Shown here one piece after another: positions 1 to 4,643 of a DNA stretch of 7,806 bases. The position numbers and the translations under genes were made by a program. The notes below the pieces were generated by a model. That model was not told the DNA's origin. It saw nothing but the letters and a program-made list of their open reading frames with translations, and did no database searches. The stretch's first letter is position 1. Every line of letters starts with the position of its first letter. This DNA is from Deltaproteobacteria bacterium RBG_13_61_14 (GTDB lineage Bacteria; RBG-13-61-14). Location: assembly GCA_001797815.1 (NCBI GenBank), contig MGQK01000021.1, positions 1 to 7,806 on the forward strand. Reading direction: 5' to 3'.

Positions 1-1374
<1,374 letters not shown>

Positions 1375-1410
1375 AATTTGCCAAAGCGCAGGTGTAAGTC
1401 CCTGCACACT

Positions 1411-1430
1411 CGATATCTCACCGGATATCG
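1411..1430 (-). repeat. Perfect 7-bp leader hairpin
   Basis: CGATATC and GATATCG flank a 6-nt loop (TCACCG on the plus strand), giving a perfect 7-bp stem in the rRNA leader about 37-56 nt upstream of the mature 16S end. No T-run follows, so it is not a terminator. A folding or processing role in the leader is inferred. Confidence 0.55.
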
Positions 1431-1464
1431 GCGGGAACCCAAAAGGCGCACGTGATTACCACCT

Positions 1465-1479
1465 AGTTTTCAAAGAACA
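1465..1479 (-). promoter_or_regulatory. boxA-like rRNA antitermination site
   Basis: On the minus strand this reads TGTTCTTTGAAAACT, which matches the boxA element (TGYTCTTTRA type) bound by NusB-S10 (NusE) in bacterial rRNA leaders. It lies about 20 nt downstream of the predicted P2 start and about 90 nt before mature 16S, the usual position. Its function would be to keep RNA polymerase resistant to Rho termination while it transcribes the untranslated rRNA operon. Confidence 0.8.
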
Positions 1480-1505
1480 AAGTCTACCCCCCAAAGCGAA
1501 CTTTT

Positions 1506-1535
1506 ATTATAAGCATAAGCGCCGAAAATTGTCAA
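1506..1535 (-). promoter_or_regulatory. Proximal rRNA promoter P2 (sigma-70 type)
   Basis: On the minus strand the -35 box is a perfect TTGACA (1535-1530) and the -10 box a perfect TATAAT (1511-1506), with an 18-nt spacer. Transcription should begin near 1499. A run of six A residues (minus strand, 1545-1540) lies just upstream of the -35 box in the position of an UP element, as is common for rRNA promoters. The boxA element follows about 20 nt into the transcript. Confidence 0.9.
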
Positions 1536-1558
1536 GAACTTTTTTGCCTGATGCGCGC

Positions 1559-1607
1559 AAAAAACCCAGGGTCCGCCTCCACTGATCAGCTTCGACTTCC
1601 TCTGGGT
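1559..1607 (-). terminator. Terminator-like hairpin between the two rRNA promoters
   Basis: On the minus strand ACCCAG (1607-1602) can pair with CTGGGT (1569-1564), and a run of T residues to 1559 follows at once. The 32-nt interior has only weak further pairing (GTC/GAC, plus a CTGATCAG self-complementary core at 1582-1589), so the structure is marginal as an intrinsic terminator. Transcripts from P1 would meet it about 45-90 nt after initiation. It could end a short RNA or act as an attenuator, or it could simply be read through. Confidence 0.35.
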
Positions 1608-1641
1608 GTTGAGGGTTAACTCGCTCAGTGCAAGGAGCTTT

Positions 1642-1860
1642 TCACTCTCTAAGCAAGAGTATAACCAACCTTTTTCCCGTTGTCAAGAGAAAAATGCCCA
1701 AAATTCCACCTCTCCAAAAAGTGCTTTCAGGGAAGGGAGTTGCGGGGTCGGCGATGGCCCCTACCTGGGCATATCGCCGCGCCGCGTCCCAAAGCACGGC
1801 ATGGGCCGGGTCATCCAGGTTAAAGACCTCCACATCCATCAGTCGGTAGATCGTCCGCAC
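1642..1860 (-). CDS. Possible small hypothetical protein (doubtful)
   Basis: An open frame follows the methyltransferase on the same strand, starting at GTG 1860 or ATG 1839 and ending with TGA at 1642-1644, for 65-72 residues. The first half (VRTIYRLMDVEVFNL, then DDPAHAVLWDAARRYAQ) has codon choice and a residue mix like real coding sequence. The last third runs through the strong P1 promoter and is hydrophobic (ILGIFLL, LVILLL), as expected of translated AT-rich promoter DNA. I see no good Shine-Dalgarno sequence and recognise no family. The same frame stays open back into the methyltransferase gene, which weakens the case. It could be a real small gene, the remnant of the 3' end of a lost gene, or chance. 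No function is proposed. Confidence 0.22.
   Translation of the reverse strand: MRTIYRLMDVEVFNLDDPAHAVLWDAARRYAQVGAIADPATPFPESTFWRGGILGIFLLTTGKRLVILLLRE
1658..1686 (-). promoter_or_regulatory. Distal strong promoter P1 upstream of 16S
   Basis: The minus strand shows TTGACA (1686-1681), a 17-nt spacer and TATACT (1663-1658). This is optimal spacing with 11 of 12 consensus bases. The predicted start is near 1650. AT-rich sequence (ATTTTTCTC type) lies just upstream. It points toward the 16S gene and sits about 150 bp upstream of P2, an arrangement like the tandem P1/P2 rRNA promoters of other bacteria. It could instead drive a short RNA ended by the hairpin at 1559-1607. Confidence 0.8.
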
Positions 1861-1880
1861 CTTGAGGTTCCAATAACGGG

Positions 1881-2450
1881 CTACTCGAAGAGCGCGGCGC
1901 GGCTGAAGCGGACGCGGGGTTTTGCGAGGAGGCGGAAGCCGGCCTTTTCCGCGGCCGCGAGGATGCTCTGGAAGCGGGGGACCCGCACGTGCCAGCGGGG
2001 TTCGACGATCAGGCATTTGCCGCCGGGCTTGAGGCCGGCGCGCAGTTGCTCCAGCAAGCCGGGGATGTCCGCCACTTCGTGCACCATCCAGAAGCTGAGG
2101 ATGAAGTCCACCGGCTCGTTCACGCCGATGTTGTCCGGAGAGCAGCGGCGGGTGCGGATGCGCGAGAGCACTCCGGCCCGGGCCGCCCGCTTGGTGAGCA
2201 CGTCCAGCATCCTTTGCTGCAAGTCCACCGCGATCACCCGGCCGCTCTCGCCCACGAGCCGCGCCATGCCCAGCGAGAAGTAACCCATGCCGCAACCCAC
2301 GTCCATAGCGGTCATGCCCGGCCGCAGATAGGGGCCGAGGAGTTTCCCCGGTTGATGGACCAGGCGGCGGAGCGGGTTATCAAAGGTATAACACATCCAC
2401 CAGGGGCAGACGCGGGTGGCGCTGGTTGGCTTGGTTTCGCTTTCGCTCAT
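1881..2450 (-). CDS. Class I SAM-dependent methyltransferase
   Basis: This is a 189-residue cytosolic methyltransferase with a Rossmann-type fold that would move a methyl group from S-adenosylmethionine to an unknown acceptor. Motif I is MDVGCGMGYFS (residues 49-59), the glycine loop that binds SAM. The acidic residue ending the next strand is D76 in VIAVDLQ. A HEV motif follows at 124-126, and KPGG (141-144) precedes a strand ending in VEP. The N-terminal CPWWMCYTFDNPLRRL segment (15-30) is typical of one uncharacterised subfamily of bacterial methyltransferases, so the substrate cannot be assigned. The length is short but complete, ending in a normal RFSRAALF tail. Its ATG overlaps the stop of the upstream amidohydrolase (ATGA), and a GGGGAG Shine-Dalgarno lies 7 nt before the start, so the two are probably translationally coupled and may share a pathway. 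Confidence 0.9.
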   Translation of the reverse strand: MSESETKPTSATRVCPWWMCYTFDNPLRRLVHQPGKLLGPYLRPGMTAMDVGCGMGYFSLGMARLVGESGRVIAVDLQQRMLDVLTKRAARAGVLSRIRTRRCSPDNIGVNEPVDFILSFWMVHEVADIPGLLEQLRAGLKPGGKCLIVEPRWHVRVPRFQSILAAAEKAGFRLLAKPRVRFSRAALFE

Positions 2451-3400
2451 GAGTTAGCTCCCCTGGATCGGCGGGTAACTTTTTGATAGTAGCGCCGGCC
2501 GAAGAGGTTCAGGCCGTGCCAAAACAGCTTGAACATGGGGTGGAAGTCCGGGATCCAAAAGCCGGGGGGGATACTTTCCCTGGGTTCTTGTCGGCCGAGA
2601 GCGATCTTGGCCGTAATCACTCCTTCGCCTTGCTCAAAAGTCCTGCGGGCGAGGATGGCGCCGCTGGCGTCCACGATCTGGGTTTCGCCCAGGTAATGGG
2701 ACCGATACCTTAGGCCCGGAATTCCCGGCATTTTTCCTTCGAACCTGCCGGCATGGGCGGCGTGGACCACCGGCACCCCCAGGAGTCGTGCCATCCGGCC
2801 CGGCGTCGCTTTCATGATTTCGAGGTTCTGCCCGGCCGTAGTTTCTTTGAAGGGCAGGGGCAGGCCGGTCTCCGGCAGGGTCCACCAGCAGGAGCCGGCT
2901 ACCAGCAGGTCAATTTTGGAAAGCAGACGCTTCGCGGTCTGGGTGCGGACCAGCTCCCAGCACATGGCCGCGCCGAGGGGCCCCAGGGGCGTCTCCAGGA
3001 TCCCCGGGTCCCGGCCTCCCCGGTAATAGCAGTTCTCCCACATGGTGGGCAGGTCCTTGTCATGGGTGGCATAGCCGCCGTCCGGGAAAGCCAGGACAAA
3101 AGTGTTGTAGCGCTCTCCGTCCTCCCTGACCGCGATAAACGAGCCGCCCACAAATCCCTGATGCTGCCGGGCCTTGGCCAGGAGCAGCCCAAGAGCCTTG
3201 CCAGGGAAAGGCAGGGCGGCTTGGAGCAGGGACGGGTGAAAGGCCACGGCCGAGGTAAAAAACTCCGGGACCACCACCAACCGGCCGCCTTGGGCAAAGG
3301 CCTCCTCGATTAAACGGTCAGCCTTGGCCAGGTTGGCCGGCACATCGCCCAACACGGCTTCCATCTGGACCGCCGCGGCGGTTATCTCAAGGTTTGCCAT
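2447..3400 (-). CDS. Carbon-nitrogen hydrolase (nitrilase superfamily)
   Basis: The product (317 residues from the chosen start) is a cytosolic amidase or nitrilase-like enzyme that hydrolyses a non-peptide C-N bond. The Glu-Lys-Cys triad is visible: E46 in VVVPEFF, K115 in HDKDLPT, and C147 in GAAMCWELVR. The opening ITAAAVQME and the stretch TMWENCYYRGG are also family-like. The last 35 or so residues (FWIPDFHPMFKLFW onward) form an aromatic, basic tail beyond the core. The frame is open back to an ATG at 3481, but the ATG at 3400 is preferred: MANLEITAAAVQ matches the family N-terminus, and a TTGACA box lies within the longer version. No clear Shine-Dalgarno precedes 3400. The substrate is not evident, and omega-amidase, N-carbamoyl-amine or other subfamilies cannot be separated by eye. 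It is followed by the methyltransferase with a 4-nt overlap. Confidence 0.9.
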   Translation of the reverse strand: MANLEITAAAVQMEAVLGDVPANLAKADRLIEEAFAQGGRLVVVPEFFTSAVAFHPSLLQAALPFPGKALGLLLAKARQHQGFVGGSFIAVREDGERYNTFVLAFPDGGYATHDKDLPTMWENCYYRGGRDPGILETPLGPLGAAMCWELVRTQTAKRLLSKIDLLVAGSCWWTLPETGLPLPFKETTAGQNLEIMKATPGRMARLLGVPVVHAAHAGRFEGKMPGIPGLRYRSHYLGETQIVDASGAILARRTFEQGEGVITAKIALGRQEPRESIPPGFWIPDFHPMFKLFWHGLNLFGRRYYQKVTRRSRGANS

Positions 3401-3446
3401 GGAATTTTTAACTTGGCGTCCTTGCCACCATTTCAAGGATAACGAA

Positions 3447-3475
3447 AAATTAGTCTTGGGGGCCGAGATTGTCAA
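3447..3475 (-). promoter_or_regulatory. Candidate promoter of the amidohydrolase-methyltransferase operon
   Basis: On the minus strand a perfect TTGACA (3475-3470) is followed after 17 nt by TAATTT (3452-3447), a weak -10 box. The predicted start near 3440 would leave a leader of about 40 nt before the ATG at 3400. This supports that start over the upstream in-frame ATG at 3481. Confidence 0.5.
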
Positions 3476-3504
3476 GCCCAATCCCGGCGGGACCGATCAA
3501 AAAC

Positions 3505-3533
3505 TTGACAGCCAGTTCGGCCCAGTTTAAGGT
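3505..3533 (+). promoter_or_regulatory. Candidate promoter of the dprA-topA operon
   Basis: TTGACA (3505-3510) is followed after 17 nt by TAAGGT (3528-3533), a poor -10 box. If used, transcription would start at about 3540, only a few bases before the preferred dprA ATG at 3544, giving a leaderless or nearly leaderless message. The AAGG at 3529-3532 could alternatively be a weak Shine-Dalgarno (11 nt from the ATG), in which case the promoter lies further upstream. Confidence 0.4.
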
Positions 3534-3543
3534 ATCTAACCCA

Positions 3544-4641
3544 ATGGACCATCTCGACCATCTGGCTGCCTGGCTCACCCTTTCCCGGGTGCCGGGCGTC
3601 GGGCCGGTTGCCGTGCGGGCGCTTTTGGAATTATTCCCGCAGCCGGAGCAGATCCTGGCCGCGGACCTGTCTGCGTTGCGCCAGGTGCCGGACCTGTCCC
3701 CGGCCCAGGTGGACGCTTTGCGCGCCAGCCGCGACCCTTCCGCCGGCCGGCCGGAAGTCGAGGCCCTGCTTGCCCAGGGCATCACCCTGCTCGCCTGGGA
3801 TGACCCCCAGTATCCCGAGCGGCTGCGCCAGCTCCCGGACCCTCCCTTCCTTCTCTACTGCCGGGGCCGGCTGACCGAGGCCGACCGGGCCGCGGTGGCA
3901 ATGGTGGGTTGCCGCAACCCCGATGCCTACGGCGAGGCCATGGCCAAGCGGATCGCCTCCGGCCTGGCCCGGGGCATTGACTCGATCGCCCAGCAAGCCG
4001 CGCTCGATGCCGGCGGCCGCACCGTCGCGGTCCTGGGGAGCGGAGTGGACGTGATCTATCCGCCCGAGCATACCGAGCTCTACCACGCCATGGCCGAGCG
4101 CGGCGCGGTGCTCTCGGAATTCCCCCCGGGCGCCGAGCCCCTGGCCGGCCATTTCCCGGTGCGCAACCGGATCATCAGCGGGATGAGCCTGGGGGTGGTG
4201 GTGGTCCAGGCCATGAGCGAAAAGAGCGGCAGCCTGATCACCGCCAAGTTGGCTCTGGAGCAGAACCGGGAGGTTTACGCCGTGCCCGGCTCGGCCTTGA
4301 GCCACGCCGGCCGGGTCGCCAACCGCTTGATCAAAGCCGGCGCTCACCTGGTGGAAGAGGCCGAAGATATCCTCCAGGATTTGCGGCCCCAACTGCCGGG
4401 GCGTTTTTTGAATTTAGATTCCTCCCCGGCCTCGCCTGAACCTGGTTGCAGGGAACTTTCATCTCAGGAACAAAGGCTCTTTAGTTTATTGCCGGAACTG
4501 GGAGAGGGCAGCGTCAATCTTGACACCTTGGCGCAGCAGAGTAAACTCGCAATCTCCGAAGTTTCGCAACACCTCCTCTCTCTGGAACTTTCGGGCCTGG
4601 TCAAAAAGCTGCCAGGCAATTATTACGTCAGAGTGGGATAA
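3544..4641 (+). CDS. dprA: DNA processing protein DprA (Smf), with altered Rossmann core
   Basis: DprA binds incoming single-stranded DNA and loads RecA during transformation, and is also kept in bacteria not known to be competent. The preferred start gives 365 residues. An N-terminal helix-hairpin-helix/SAM-like part contains SRVPGVGPVAVRALLE (14-29). The Rossmann domain shows VAMVGCR (118-124), SGLARGID (139-146), AVLGSGVDVIYP (162-173), SEFPPG (191-196), FPVRNRIISG (204-213), SGSLITAKLALE (228-239) and YAVPGS (245-250). A winged-helix domain closes the protein (about 305-365). Two oddities stand out. Only 17 residues separate the G of GCR from the SGLARG motif, where about 28 are usual, and the usually conserved His of the AHxxAL motif is Gln (AQQAAL). 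An in-frame ATG exists at 3469, but MDHLDHLAAWLTLSRVPG fits the family start better. topA begins 2 nt after the stop. Confidence 0.93.
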   Translation: MDHLDHLAAWLTLSRVPGVGPVAVRALLELFPQPEQILAADLSALRQVPDLSPAQVDALRASRDPSAGRPEVEALLAQGITLLAWDDPQYPERLRQLPDPPFLLYCRGRLTEADRAAVAMVGCRNPDAYGEAMAKRIASGLARGIDSIAQQAALDAGGRTVAVLGSGVDVIYPPEHTELYHAMAERGAVLSEFPPGAEPLAGHFPVRNRIISGMSLGVVVVQAMSEKSGSLITAKLALEQNREVYAVPGSALSHAGRVANRLIKAGAHLVEEAEDILQDLRPQLPGRFLNLDSSPASPEPGCRELSSQEQRLFSLLPELGEGSVNLDTLAQQSKLAISEVSQHLLSLELSGLVKKLPGNYYVRVG

Positions 4642-4643
4642 CT

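Larger units (their letters stand above)
1375..1505 (-). other. 16S rRNA leader (transcribed spacer upstream of mature 16S)
   Basis: This non-coding stretch lies between the proximal rRNA promoter and the mature 16S 5' end. It contains a boxA-like antitermination site and two small inverted repeats: CGATATC/GATATCG at 1411-1430, and GCAGG/CCTGC at 1388-1405 with an 8-nt loop. Such leaders normally carry antitermination signals and the 5' strand of the 16S processing stem. The partner strand of that stem would lie beyond the left edge of the window, so it cannot be checked here. Confidence 0.8.

Noticed and set aside
1541-1660. Possible known small RNA (SRP RNA, 6S or tRNA) downstream of P1
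   Set aside because: I could not find the SRP GGAAG/AGCAGC core, a tRNA T-arm or a 6S-length fold. It is kept only as a possible attenuator or uncharacterised short RNA.
1642-2295. 217-codon minus-strand frame overlapping the methyltransferase
   Set aside because: Its first two thirds are an out-of-frame reading of the methyltransferase. Only the part after the methyltransferase stop (1860-1642) was kept, as a doubtful small gene.
3631-4392. 253-codon minus-strand open frame
   Set aside because: It is antisense to dprA, whose family motifs run through the whole stretch. It has no recognisable domain and is rich in His/Gly/Gln, as typical for reverse frames of GC-rich genes.
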